Positions 19,277 through 25,802 of a stretch of 45,712 nt of DNA are shown here, piece after piece. Position numbers and translations under genes: made by a program. Below the pieces are notes generated by a model. That model was not told the origin of the DNA. It was given only the letters and a program-made list of their open reading frames with translations, and did not search any database. How positions within the stretch are numbered: position 1 is the stretch's first letter; each line of letters opens with the position of its first letter. Origin of the DNA: Eubacteriales bacterium (GTDB lineage Bacteria; Bacillota; Clostridia; Lachnospirales; Lachnospiraceae); the NCBI GenBank assembly GCA_030539395.1, contig JAUNSC010000028.1, forward strand, positions 1 through 45,712, given 5' to 3'.

Positions 19277-19918
19277 ATGGAAACACGAGTTATCAAGATA
19301 CCGTCACAGGTAAATAACAATGTAGTTCTTCGGGTAATTCCCGGACATTTTGCAACCACTCACTCACATATTAATTATTATGTGGATATGACATTTTTAA
19401 AAGCCCGCAAGAGCGAGGCGGAAGGAGCTGCGAAAATTCTTGCGCACAGCTTCGGCACAAATACATATATTGATACAATTGTATGTATGGATGGCTGTGA
19501 AATAATCGGAGCATACTTGGCGGATGAATTGACCAGAAATGGAATCATGTCGATCAATGCTCATCAGACCATGTACGTGGTGTCCCCGGAAATACATACA
19601 GGAGGCCAGTTGATCTTCCGTGATAATATGCAGGGAATGATTGAAGGAAAACATGTTTTGCTGATGCTTGCAACAGCATCTACCGGTATTACCATCAAGC
19701 GTGCGGTAGAATGTATCCGTTATTATGGGGGTATTGTTGAAGGTGCGGCAGCACTGTTCAGTGCGGCAGACAGCGTGGAAGGAATTAAGATAAATTCACT
19801 ATTTACGGATAAAGATATTCCGGATTATAAAACATATCATTTTACAGAATGCCCTATGTGCCGTGATAAACAAAAATTGGATGCTATTGTAAACAGCTAC
19901 GGTTATTCAAGAGTTTAA
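19277..19918 (+). CDS. Phosphoribosyltransferase-like (orotate PRTase-like) protein
   Basis: The 213-residue protein has an alpha/beta pattern with a PRPP-loop-like segment HVLLMLATASTGITIKRAVE preceding an amphipathic helix and GGIVEGAAALFS. This resembles type I phosphoribosyltransferases, although the usual pair of acidic residues of the PRPP motif is replaced (LLMLATASTG). A late CPMC pair is present. It may be an orphan or regulatory member rather than PyrE itself. The start is ATG 19277, seven bases after AGGAGG; an upstream in-frame TTG at 19271 is too close. It is the last chromosomal gene before the element. Confidence 0.6.
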   Translation: METRVIKIPSQVNNNVVLRVIPGHFATTHSHINYYVDMTFLKARKSEAEGAAKILAHSFGTNTYIDTIVCMDGCEIIGAYLADELTRNGIMSINAHQTMYVVSPEIHTGGQLIFRDNMQGMIEGKHVLLMLATASTGITIKRAVECIRYYGGIVEGAAALFSAADSVEGIKINSLFTDKDIPDYKTYHFTECPMCRDKQKLDAIVNSYGYSRV

Positions 19919-19952
19919 CATTTTTAGAGACAATTTAAATCTGGAAAACAGG

Positions 19953-19999
19953 TCCCGAGTATGGTATGATATATTCAATATTGTATTCGGGGCTTTTTT
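19953..19999 (+). terminator. Terminator after the phosphoribosyltransferase-like gene
   Basis: CCCGAGTA (19954-19961) pairs with TATTCGGG (19984-19991, one G-T), followed by TTTTTT. The loop is long (22 bases). Confidence 0.65.
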
Positions 20000-20035
20000 A
20001 TGGAAAAAGCGCTGTACTGGTAAGGGATGGAGAAT

Positions 20036-20070
20036 AATGATCGCAATTATTGATTATGATAGCGGTCATT
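20036..20070. repeat. Unassigned hairpin in the boundary region
   Basis: AATGATCGC (20036-20044) pairs with GCGGTCATT (20062-20070) with one G-T pair and a 17-base loop. There is no T run. It could be an operator, recombination-site arm or small RNA structure. Confidence 0.4.
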
Positions 20071-20129
20071 AATTCAAAATCCTTATAAATACGGCGTTTG
20101 TAGCGTTGCATTTCACAGAATAAGAACAT

Positions 20130-20151
20130 TTTACGAATTATTTACGAATTA
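20130..20151. repeat. Tandem 11-bp direct repeat TTTACGAATTA x2
   Basis: Two perfect adjacent copies (20130-20140, 20141-20151), followed by TAACGCC. The layout is like arm-type integrase boxes and resembles the TTTTACAAC boxes at the left edge of the window in style, though not in sequence. Confidence 0.5.
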
Positions 20152-20194
20152 TAACGCCTCGAATGTGTCACTCAATAAAATAAGATTTAGACTA

Positions 20195-20240
20195 AGAGCA
20201 TCAGCGGATAGAATTTAATCTGGTGGTGCTCTTTTTTTTT
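20195..20240 (+). terminator. Strong orphan terminator at the element edge
   Basis: AGAGCATCA (20195-20203) pairs with TGGTGCTCT (20224-20232, one G-T), followed by nine T. No gene precedes it for 270 bases, so it either insulates the element or ends an unannotated small RNA. Confidence 0.8.
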
Positions 20241-20276
20241 ATTTCAGTAAATACTACGCGGTTTCTGTATTTCATC

Positions 20277-20304
20277 CTGACTTTTCTTTTTAGTGATGTA
20301 TAAT
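20277..20304 (+). promoter_or_regulatory. First promoter of the element
   Basis: CTGACT (20277-20282), 16-base spacer, TATAAT (20299-20304), then GAGGGAGAAGAA before ATG 20331. Unlike the ten internal modules it has a conventional sigma-A layout. Confidence 0.55.
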
Positions 20305-20330
20305 ATGCTACAAGGAAAGAGGGAGAAGAA

Positions 20331-20648
20331 ATGAACAACGAAAGAAAAACGATTTGTCCAGAATGTGGAAAACCGGTAAAATACTATGATAGCGTTCCAA
20401 GAATTGTGCGAACAAAAGGAAGACAAACCAGACAAGTACAAGTGCGTCGATTTCGCTGTCCTTGTTGCGGTGGTATACATAGAGACTTGCCAAATTATAT
20501 TTTTCCATATAAACAATACGAAGCAGAGGTTATCCGAGGTGTACTGGATGGGTTTATAACTTGCGAAACTATCGGATACGAAGATTATCCTTGTGAGATG
20601 ACTATGATCCGTTGGAAAACATCGCAGGAATTACAAGCGCTCTTATGA
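20331..20648 (+). CDS. DUF6431-type zinc-ribbon protein
   Basis: The 105-residue protein has two CxxC pairs (CPECGKPVKYYD; CPCCGGIHRDLP) and the segment LPNYIFPYKQYEAEVIRGVLDG, matching the DUF6431 family of small zinc-ribbon proteins related to transposase-type ribbons. No catalytic domain follows and no terminal repeats are seen, so it is not a complete insertion sequence. It is the first gene of the element and its last codons overlap the first 29-nt module. Confidence 0.65.
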   Translation: MNNERKTICPECGKPVKYYDSVPRIVRTKGRQTRQVQVRRFRCPCCGGIHRDLPNYIFPYKQYEAEVIRGVLDGFITCETIGYEDYPCEMTMIRWKTSQELQALL

Positions 20649-20651
20649 AAG
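20623..20651 (+). promoter_or_regulatory. 29-nt module copy 1 (CGCAGGAATTACA / TCTTAT)
   Basis: CGCAGGAATTACA, five bases, then TCTTATGAAAG. It overlaps the end of the DUF6431 gene and precedes the 25-codon ORF at 20665. Fixed spacing to the -10-like hexamer (18 bases from the first C) agrees with the other nine copies. Confidence 0.55.
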
Positions 20652-20664
20652 GAGCGTGATTAAA

Positions 20665-20742
20665 ATGCGTATCAAACAAAAATTTTGGACGGTGGTTGGT
20701 CGTATTTTATATCGAATTGGATATTTAAAAGAGGAGTCCTAA
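20665..20742 (+). CDS. Micro-protein (25 aa), basic amphipathic
   Basis: The ORF opens after GAAAGGAG and ends at TAA 20740-20742. The sequence MRIKQKFWTVVGRILYRIG is cationic with hydrophobic faces, a possible membrane-surface peptide. Its final codons GAG TCC TAA form the 5' arm of the next terminator, an arrangement shared by two other genes in the element; this supports it as a real gene. Confidence 0.5.
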   Translation: MRIKQKFWTVVGRILYRIGYLKEES

Positions 20743-20761
20743 CGAGGGCTCTTTTCTTTTT
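20734..20761 (+). terminator. Terminator module, GAGTCC type
   Basis: GAGTCC (20734-20739) pairs with GGGCTC (20746-20751), loop TAACGA containing the stop codon of the preceding ORF, then a T-rich tract TTTTCTTTT. Confidence 0.75.
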
Positions 20762-20837
20762 GCCTAATTTCCACCGAGATTGTTTTTACTAGCGCTTATT
20801 TTTAACCTAGAATAGCCAGTGAAAGGAGGACGAGTCT

Positions 20838-21257
20838 ATGGGAACAACAATACGTCCGGAGTTATCTCAGAAAAATCCTTACTGGCTTGAAAAGCATAGG
20901 TATTATGAATTGAAACATTTCTGTTTGCAATATCCAATCTGGAGGAAAGCATATTCATCATTAGACGGATTAGCTACCCGTCCGTCAGATCCATTGATGT
21001 TCATAGCAGCAAACACTATGAGCGATCCGACTGCGAGTTGTGCAATCGCAAAGACATTTTATTCTGAACGACTGGATATGGTCAAAGGGGTTGCCGAAGA
21101 GACTGATCCGACATTAACTGATTATATTTTAAAAGCTGTAACGGAAGGCTGGTCATATGACATTCTTAAAGCTAGATTAGGAATTCCATGTTGTAAAGAT
21201 GTTTATTATGACTTGTACAGACGGTTTTTCTGGCTATTGAGTAAGGAGCGGAAGTGA
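20838..21257 (+). CDS. Phage-type hypothetical protein with C-terminal HTH-like segment
   Basis: The 139-residue protein begins with NPYWLEKHRYYELKHFCLQYP and ends in GWSYDILKARLGIPCCKDVYYDLYRRFFWLL, a pattern resembling the end of ArpU/RinA-type phage transcription activators (short helix, turn, recognition-like helix). I cannot name the family with certainty. GAAAGGAGG precedes the start, and it is coupled to the next gene (one base between stop and start). It is a candidate for the factor that reads the repeated 29-nt modules; this is speculation. Confidence 0.6.
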   Translation: MGTTIRPELSQKNPYWLEKHRYYELKHFCLQYPIWRKAYSSLDGLATRPSDPLMFIAANTMSDPTASCAIAKTFYSERLDMVKGVAEETDPTLTDYILKAVTEGWSYDILKARLGIPCCKDVYYDLYRRFFWLLSKERK

Positions 21258-21258
21258 T

Positions 21259-21468
21259 ATGAAGATTGTGGATAAGGCTGTAAAGAAAGTGTATCGGTTC
21301 AACTGCCCGAACTGTCAGAGCAGGCTTGAGGGAGAAAGCCAGGAGTTCGTAGACATCGGCGGAAAGGTAAACAAATTCTTCTGTCCAGTTTGCAGACAAG
21401 ATCGTTATATTACATGGTCTGATTTGCGGAAGCGGATTATTTATGAGGGACAGGACACGCATAAATAG
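21259..21468 (+). CDS. Small zinc-ribbon protein (69 aa)
   Basis: Two Cys pairs, CPNC (about 16-19) and CPVC (about 43-46), separated by 26 residues form a typical zinc ribbon. The remainder is basic. It may bind nucleic acid or a protein partner. The tail overlaps the next 29-nt module. Translationally linked to the HTH-like protein upstream. Confidence 0.65.
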   Translation: MKIVDKAVKKVYRFNCPNCQSRLEGESQEFVDIGGKVNKFFCPVCRQDRYITWSDLRKRIIYEGQDTHK

Positions 21469-21486
21469 CAACTCCTATTATGAAAG
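21458..21486 (+). promoter_or_regulatory. 29-nt module copy 2 (CGCATAAATAGCA / TATTAT)
   Basis: CGCATAAATAGCA, five bases, TATTATGAAAG. It precedes the two-span membrane protein at 21501. Confidence 0.65.
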
Positions 21487-21500
21487 GAGAGTGAATTTTT

Positions 21501-21707
21501 ATGAAAAAATATTTAGCAACAGGTGTAATCGTACAAATATTCATTATTGTATTGAGATGGGTGCTTGGTAAATCACGAAGAATATTTAAAGAAAATAAAT
21601 CGAATGTATTTTTCTGGATTACTTTGTTCCTTGGCTCTATGGTTAATGTGATATTGTGGTCGATTTCTATCGTATGTGAAGTTATTTTAATTAAAGAAGA
21701 AAAATGA
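21501..21707 (+). CDS. Two-span membrane protein (68 aa)
   Basis: Hydrophobic segments lie at about residues 4-23 and 38-63, joined by a basic loop (GKSRRIFKENKS), and the tail is charged (IKEEK). GAAAGGAG is well placed. Unknown function; a terminator follows. Confidence 0.6.
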   Translation: MKKYLATGVIVQIFIIVLRWVLGKSRRIFKENKSNVFFWITLFLGSMVNVILWSISIVCEVILIKEEK

Positions 21708-21723
21708 TATTTTCGAGAAGATT

Positions 21724-21748
21724 GAGCCAGCAATGGCTCTTTCTTTTT
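21724..21748 (+). terminator. Terminator module, GAGCC type
   Basis: GAGCC (21724-21728) pairs with GGCTC (21735-21739), loop AGCAAT, T-rich tract TTTCTTTTT. The downstream gap to 21858 contains CCTAGATTAGAATCCAGT, similar to CCTAGAATAGCCAGT at 20809, and no gene. Confidence 0.75.
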
Positions 21749-21858
21749 ATCCTAGATTAGAATCCAGTACGGAGGTTACAGAAAAACATGCTATTTTGAT
21801 ATTTGAAAAATTGCCCGGGAGGAAATTTTCGAAAAATTTTTGAAAGGAGAAGGACGAA

Positions 21859-22080
21859 ATGCAGACTATTATTTTCTTGGTAATCGGAATCGCGATCGGA
21901 TGTATCTTATCAAGATTTATTCCGAAAAAGATTGTTGGTACACTCAGGATTGATCACTCTGATCCAGACAGCGGACCATATCTGTTCCTTGAAATTAAGC
22001 ATGGTGGAATGGAGACAATGAGAAAGAAGAAATATGTGTTGTTCGAGGTCAATCTAAAAAACTATATTCCGCACAAATAA
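21859..22080 (+). CDS. Membrane-anchored small protein (73 aa)
   Basis: An N-terminal membrane helix (residues 2-19) is followed by a soluble part with the recognisable stretch GTLRIDHSDPDSGPYLFLEI. Similar short proteins are familiar from Lachnospiraceae phage-like regions, as far as I recall, but no function is known. Preceded by TTGAAAGGAG. Its end overlaps a 29-nt module. Confidence 0.65.
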   Translation: MQTIIFLVIGIAIGCILSRFIPKKIVGTLRIDHSDPDSGPYLFLEIKHGGMETMRKKKYVLFEVNLKNYIPHK

Positions 22081-22098
22081 CACTTCCTATTATGGAAC
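22070..22098 (+). promoter_or_regulatory. 29-nt module copy 3 (CGCACAAATAACA / TATTAT)
   Basis: CGCACAAATAACA, five bases, TATTATGGAAC. It precedes the gene at 22132. Confidence 0.65.
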
Positions 22099-22131
22099 TG
22101 AGAAATTTATATTTTTGAAAGGAGAAACAAA

Positions 22132-22548
22132 ATGGATGAAAACAATATTAAGGAATTGTTGAATGAGGAGATTGCTGAGGAGATTCAGGTTTTATCTACT
22201 CTGGCATCCGGAAGTAAAGAAAAATCAACAGCGATTGATGATTTGACGAAGCTGTATAAACTGAGAATCGAGGAGAATAAGAGCGAATGGGACGCTGATG
22301 AAAAGTATAATCGTCGTGTGATGGAAGATGAATCCAACGTACGAGATGATGAGGTGAAGCGTGTCCAGATTGCGGAACAGGTCAAGGATCGATATTCCAG
22401 ACTGGGTATTGCGGCGGCGGAACTCATGATACCGTTGATGTTCTATGGTATTTGGATGAAAAGGGGATTTAAGTTTGAGGAAACTGGAACATACACCTCA
22501 ACGACATTCAGAGGTTTATTCAACCGTTTTAGACCGACAAAAAAGTAA
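22132..22548 (+). CDS. Coiled-coil protein with one membrane segment (138 aa)
   Basis: A long, acidic, helical N-terminal part (about 1-90) is followed by one hydrophobic segment near 95-112 (IAAAELMIPLMFYGIW) and a basic tail. The layout suggests a membrane-tethered helical scaffold. The ribosome binding site GAAAGGAGAAAC has the same form as elsewhere in the element. Confidence 0.6.
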   Translation: MDENNIKELLNEEIAEEIQVLSTLASGSKEKSTAIDDLTKLYKLRIEENKSEWDADEKYNRRVMEDESNVRDDEVKRVQIAEQVKDRYSRLGIAAAELMIPLMFYGIWMKRGFKFEETGTYTSTTFRGLFNRFRPTKK

Positions 22549-22567
22549 GTATTGAGATTCTGAACGG

Positions 22568-22600
22568 GAGGCGTGCTAATCGCATTGCCTCTTCGTTTTT
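22568..22600 (+). terminator. Terminator after the 138-aa membrane protein gene
   Basis: GAGGC (22568-22572) pairs with GCCTC (22587-22591); an inner TGC/GCA pairing extends the stem. Followed by TTCGTTTTT. Confidence 0.65.
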
Positions 22601-22603
22601 CTT

Positions 22604-22632
22604 CGCTAATAATACATTGCTTTTTATGAGAG
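22604..22632 (+). promoter_or_regulatory. 29-nt module copy 4 (CGCTAATAATACA / TTTTAT)
   Basis: CGCTAATAATACA, five bases, TTTTATGAGAG. It lies directly behind the terminator and 86 bases before the zinc-ribbon gene start. Confidence 0.5.
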
Positions 22633-22717
22633 AATAAAGCTTTATCTCTTGAACTGAAGTTACCGGTTTGTGTACAATATGTATATGAGCTGGACAGTAG
22701 AAAGGAGATATTTAGCT

Positions 22718-22945
22718 ATGAGTATTTTTAACGAGGAGCAAATTAAAGCAATGTTCAGTAGAGAGTATATCTGTCGTGAATGCGGAAAAATAATGGAGTT
22801 CGAGGATGAATGGGAAGACACATTAGTTTGTCCCCATTGCGGTCATAGTGTAGAGTTAGATAGATATGGCTGTGAAAATGATGAAGAATATGAAACCTTA
22901 TATCCGACACGAGAAGAAGTATTGGGAACTGCTGACGAGGAATAA
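22718..22945 (+). CDS. Small zinc-ribbon protein (75 aa)
   Basis: CRECGKIMEF and CPHCGHSVEL form the two knuckles of a zinc ribbon, and the tail is strongly acidic (CENDEEYETLYPTREEV). ATG 22718 is chosen because AAAGGAG lies eleven bases upstream; an earlier in-frame ATG at 22670 lacks a ribosome binding site. A weak GGCTC-type stem and T tract near 23010-23026 may be a worn terminator. Confidence 0.65.
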   Translation: MSIFNEEQIKAMFSREYICRECGKIMEFEDEWEDTLVCPHCGHSVELDRYGCENDEEYETLYPTREEVLGTADEE

Positions 22946-23040
22946 TAAGTTTGCAGAAAGTTAGATAATTAAAAACATAAGCTAAGGGAAAGTGTCTTGG
23001 AGAAATCTGAGGCTCTTTCTTTTTTGTTCAGGAGCAGATT

Positions 23041-23400
23041 ATGAGATACCATTATAAGAAACCGGGAATTTACTTATCGATGTACGGCAGAATTTATATT
23101 TGTGAGCATCCGGTTTACAATAGCTGTACATTATTTGAAATTAGAGATAAGGGACTGGCTGTTATACAGCAAAGATTTGATGCGGACACAAAAAGCACCT
23201 GGTGGGGAGAGGTGGATCCATGGCTGACCGATGATTTATATTTGCACCCCCAATTTAAGGAATATTTTGATAAGCGTGCCGGAACGTGTACGGACGGATT
23301 ATATCCAACGGTTACAGTCCGTCAAATTATGTGGGCATTAAAAATGAAGCCAATTAAACGAGAACGCTGGGAAACCGTTTTTGACAGACGAGATATTTAG
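23041..23400 (+). CDS. Hypothetical phage-type protein (119 aa)
   Basis: A soluble, aromatic-rich protein with WWGEVDPWLTDDLYLHPQFK and GLYPTVTVRQIMWALKMKP segments. I do not recognise a function; the good codon use and ribosome binding site (AGGAGCAG) support a real gene. No membrane segment or signal peptide. Confidence 0.65.
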   Translation: MRYHYKKPGIYLSMYGRIYICEHPVYNSCTLFEIRDKGLAVIQQRFDADTKSTWWGEVDPWLTDDLYLHPQFKEYFDKRAGTCTDGLYPTVTVRQIMWALKMKPIKRERWETVFDRRDI

Positions 23401-23401
23401 A

Positions 23402-23430
23402 CGCAAAATCTACAACTCCTTTTATGAAAA
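23402..23430 (+). promoter_or_regulatory. 29-nt module copy 5 (CGCAAAATCTACA / TTTTAT)
   Basis: CGCAAAATCTACA, five bases, TTTTATGAAAA. It starts two bases after the preceding stop and precedes ATG 23459. Confidence 0.6.
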
Positions 23431-23458
23431 TATACGTTTTTACGGAAGGAGAAAATTT

Positions 23459-23614
23459 ATGAGTACAGTAAAAAGACATTTAAGCAACAAGATTCGTATG
23501 TTTGAGGACATGCTATTGCGTAGCAAAAACAACTATGAAATTGAAACTCTGAGAAACGAATTAACGAAAATGCGTATATCATTACAAAAAATGCGATATG
23601 AGAAGGAGTCCTAA
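23459..23614 (+). CDS. Short helical protein (51 aa)
   Basis: A charged, probably coiled-coil peptide (KIRMFEDMLLRSKNNYEIETLRNEL). GGAAGGAG precedes the start. The final codons GAG TCC TAA form the first arm of the terminator, as in two other genes of the element. Confidence 0.55.
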   Translation: MSTVKRHLSNKIRMFEDMLLRSKNNYEIETLRNELTKMRISLQKMRYEKES

Positions 23615-23633
23615 CGAGGGCTCTTTCTTTTTG
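23606..23633 (+). terminator. Terminator module, GAGTCC type (second copy)
   Basis: GAGTCC (23606-23611), loop TAACGA, GGGCTC (23618-23623), then TTTCTTTTT. The hairpin is identical to that at 20734. Confidence 0.75.
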
Positions 23634-23635
23634 TC

Positions 23636-23664
23636 CGCATAAATTGCATCGTCTATTATGAAAC
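23636..23664 (+). promoter_or_regulatory. 29-nt module copy 6 (CGCATAAATTGCA / TATTAT)
   Basis: CGCATAAATTGCA, five bases, TATTATGAAAC, two bases after the terminator T tract. Confidence 0.65.
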
Positions 23665-23693
23665 CTATATGGATTTGAAAGGAGCAAAGGAGT

Positions 23694-23912
23694 ATGGACG
23701 AAGTGAAAATTGTATCTAAATTCACTAGGAGTGTGATTTCCAAACTAATAAAGGCAATGCTACATAAAAAGCTTGGGTACAATGTTGATATTCAACTGAA
23801 TGAAGTGAACGCCACTATTACGGATGGAAAAACACATGTTCATCTGGATGTAGATGCGGAATTGGATAAGGACGAACTTGTTAAGATCCTGAAAAGCATT
23901 GGTTTGAATTAA
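23694..23912 (+). CDS. Hypothetical protein (72 aa)
   Basis: A small alpha/beta protein with a basic N-terminal helix (SKLIKAMLHKKLGY) and an acidic C-terminal half (DVDAELDKDELVKILKSIGL). The internal alternation suggests one beta sheet. No family recognised. Good ribosome binding site (GGAGCAAAGGAG). Confidence 0.55.
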   Translation: MDEVKIVSKFTRSVISKLIKAMLHKKLGYNVDIQLNEVNATITDGKTHVHLDVDAELDKDELVKILKSIGLN

Positions 23913-23918
23913 GAAATT

Positions 23919-23945
23919 GAGCCGGCAGCGGCTCTTTCTTTTTCT
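23919..23945 (+). terminator. Terminator module, GAGCC type (second copy)
   Basis: GAGCC (23919-23923) pairs with GGCTC (23930-23934), then TTTCTTTTTC. It leads straight into a 29-nt module. Confidence 0.75.
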
Positions 23946-23946
23946 T

Positions 23947-23975
23947 CGCAAAATTTACAATTTCTATTATGGAGA
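23947..23975 (+). promoter_or_regulatory. 29-nt module copy 7 (CGCAAAATTTACA / TATTAT)
   Basis: CGCAAAATTTACA, five bases, TATTATGGAGA. This is the closest copy to the consensus. It is followed by a 115-base gap without a gene before ATG 24091. Confidence 0.65.
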
Positions 23976-24090
23976 GACAGAGAATGGCTGATTAGGATAG
24001 TTGAGGTCATCATAATAGTAAGTTTAAGCTTGGTTTACATCTGACTCTCTTTTATTTTTATTCAAATCGAAAGGAGAAAACGAAAATGAT

Positions 24091-24408
24091 ATGAGCATTG
24101 AACAATTTGAGTTGATTATGTGCGATATGTATCAGATGGATGCATGGATGCCGAATCCCGTCTTTGATAAGTATGAATTTGCTAAAAGCAGTTATTCGCA
24201 ATGGGCGATTGGTGAATTTCAAAATTATCTTGTACGGTCACTTTATCCAAGAATGGAAGGAACAATTGATGAGTTTATTAATATGGCAGAAGAGTTTATA
24301 GGAAAAATGGATTATTATTCCACAATTAATTCAGCCAATAGCAGGATGTTTTCAATAGCACGGGATACAGTCGTTGATATTCAAGATATGTTTCGGGCTA
24401 TGAAATAA
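24091..24408 (+). CDS. Hypothetical protein (105 aa), relative of the gene at 25478
   Basis: A soluble helical protein. The spacing of YSQWAIGEFQNYL, an acidic FINMAEEFIGKMDYYS segment and SRMFSIARDTVVDI is matched by the protein at 25478 (YARWTVDEILTSI, FIIKIEYLLHISE, NTIFTIAENTAENL), suggesting diverged paralogues. Function unknown. GAAAGGAGAAAAC precedes the start. Confidence 0.55.
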   Translation: MSIEQFELIMCDMYQMDAWMPNPVFDKYEFAKSSYSQWAIGEFQNYLVRSLYPRMEGTIDEFINMAEEFIGKMDYYSTINSANSRMFSIARDTVVDIQDMFRAMK

Positions 24409-24432
24409 AACGCAAATTGAAAGGGGAAGATT

Positions 24433-25227
24433 ATGAGAAACAAAAATACAATAATGTTATATCTAAAACGAGGTTCACCGACTATTTTGACCTGTATCGG
24501 TGCCATTGGGGTTGTTGCCACTTCAGCTATGGCTGTTCGTGTTACACCAAAGGCACTTAAGCTGATTCACAAGGACAGTCGGATAGAACATAATGGAGAT
24601 CCTTACGCATACACAAAAGCTGAAGCTATTCGATCAGCATGGAAATGTTATATTCCGTCTGTTCTGATCGGAACATCTACAATCGTGTGTATATTTGGGG
24701 CGAATGTTCTAAGCCGCCATCAACAGGCAGCACTGACAAGTGCTTATGCATTGGTTAATAATGCCTATCAGGAATATCGCAGCAAGGTAAAAGAATTATA
24801 CGGCGAAGAAACGCATCAAAGAATTGTAGATTCTATTGCGAAAGACAAGTGTAAGGATGTCTATATTTCCTCACCGGGGATTTTCAATAGTAGTTCTCTG
24901 GATTTCGATGAACATGATCCAGAAGACAACCGATTGTTTTACGATTCATTTTCAAAAAGATATTTTGAAAGTTCTGTTATTCGTGTTATTGAAGCAGAAT
25001 ACCATCTGAATCGTAATTGGTGGTTAGGAGCTGAAATTTGCCTTAATGATTTTTATGAATTACTCGGTTTAGACAATATTGATGGAGGTGATGAGCTTAG
25101 CTGGTTCCCCGAAGATGGAATTAATTGGATAGATTTTAATCATCATAAAACAGTATTGGATGACGGTCTTGAAATATATGTGATCGAATTTGTTTTTACT
25201 CCGAGACTGGCGACCGAATATGATTAA
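24433..25227 (+). CDS. DUF6353-type two-span membrane protein, paralogue 1
   Basis: The 264-residue protein has two hydrophobic segments (about 15-36, PTILTCIGAIGVVATSAMAV, and 72-93), a conserved ATSAMAVRVTPKAL motif after the first, a helical QEYRSKVKELYGEE region after the second, and a C-terminal soluble domain with LNDFYELLG and GGDELSWFPEDG. The same order occurs in the proteins at 26725 and 29036. The family is known only as a domain of unknown function in phage-like regions. The repeated helix-helix-globular design suggests a membrane complex. Confidence 0.7.
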   Translation: MRNKNTIMLYLKRGSPTILTCIGAIGVVATSAMAVRVTPKALKLIHKDSRIEHNGDPYAYTKAEAIRSAWKCYIPSVLIGTSTIVCIFGANVLSRHQQAALTSAYALVNNAYQEYRSKVKELYGEETHQRIVDSIAKDKCKDVYISSPGIFNSSSLDFDEHDPEDNRLFYDSFSKRYFESSVIRVIEAEYHLNRNWWLGAEICLNDFYELLGLDNIDGGDELSWFPEDGINWIDFNHHKTVLDDGLEIYVIEFVFTPRLATEYD

Positions 25228-25229
25228 TT

Positions 25230-25258
25230 CGCAAAATTCACAAACGCTATTATGAAGG
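25230..25258 (+). promoter_or_regulatory. 29-nt module copy 8 (CGCAAAATTCACA / TATTAT)
   Basis: CGCAAAATTCACA, five bases, TATTATGAAGG, beginning three bases after the preceding stop. Confidence 0.65.
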
Positions 25259-25273
25259 GAGGCTATATGCTTT

Positions 25274-25441
25274 ATGAATGGAAAGATTATTAAAGTTATT
25301 GGATTTATTGCAACGGTAGCCGGTGTGGGAGCAAATCTTATTACCGACTGGGTGAGCGAAAAGAAGATGGATGAGAAAATTGAGGAAAAGATCAATGAAG
25401 CATTGGCTGTCAGAGACAGAAAAGATGAGAATGAGTCCTAA
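25274..25441 (+). CDS. Small membrane-anchored protein (55 aa)
   Basis: An N-terminal membrane helix (IKVIGFIATVAGVGANLITDW) is followed by a charged helix KKMDEKIEEKINEALAV. The last codons GAG TCC TAA build the terminator arm. The gene is too short for routine gene callers, but the ribosome binding site GGGAGG and the shared 3' design support it. Confidence 0.6.
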   Translation: MNGKIIKVIGFIATVAGVGANLITDWVSEKKMDEKIEEKINEALAVRDRKDENES

Positions 25442-25460
25442 CGAGGGCTCTTTCTTTTTA
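25433..25460 (+). terminator. Terminator module, GAGTCC type (third copy)
   Basis: GAGTCC (25433-25438), loop TAACGA, GGGCTC (25445-25450), then TTTCTTTTTA. Same hairpin as at 20734 and 23606. No 29-nt module follows here; the next gene starts 17 bases later with a weak ribosome binding site (GAGG). Confidence 0.75.
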
Positions 25461-25477
25461 TTTTTGAGGTCAAGTCT

Positions 25478-25768
25478 ATGAACGAAGACGCAATCCAAAA
25501 AATTCTGAATTATGAAAAAGAGTTTTTGTTTGAACCTTACTTGTGTTGGTCAAAAGAAGACATTCAGAAACAAGCTTATGCGAGATGGACCGTTGATGAG
25601 ATTCTAACATCTATCATGGATCATCCTTTTACAGAACCGGAACTGATTGTAGAAAACTTTATTATCAAAATTGAATATTTGCTACATATTTCAGAAAATG
25701 CGACAGCAAATACTATATTCACAATTGCTGAAAATACGGCCGAGAATCTTCTCGGTCTTATTTTATAA
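25478..25768 (+). CDS. Hypothetical protein (96 aa), relative of the gene at 24091
   Basis: A soluble helical protein whose pattern of aromatic and helical blocks follows the protein at 24091. No catalytic motif. It ends shortly before the C-type-lectin-like gene. Unknown role. Confidence 0.5.
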   Translation: MNEDAIQKILNYEKEFLFEPYLCWSKEDIQKQAYARWTVDEILTSIMDHPFTEPELIVENFIIKIEYLLHISENATANTIFTIAENTAENLLGLIL

Positions 25769-25802
25769 CCACAAAACTTTAATTTGAAAGGAGAAACAAG
25801 AA

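Larger units (their letters stand above)
19919..20330. other. Gene-free boundary between chromosome and element
   Basis: This 412-base stretch has no convincing ORF. It holds a terminator for the preceding gene, a 9-bp hairpin, a tandem 11-bp repeat, a second strong terminator with no obvious gene before it, and the first promoter of the element. Gene size, spacing and style change completely across it. The attachment site, if the right-hand DNA is an integrated element, should be here. Confidence 0.5.

Noticed and set aside
20331-20648. The DUF6431 gene as part of an insertion sequence
   Set aside because: No catalytic domain, terminal inverted repeats or target duplication around it.
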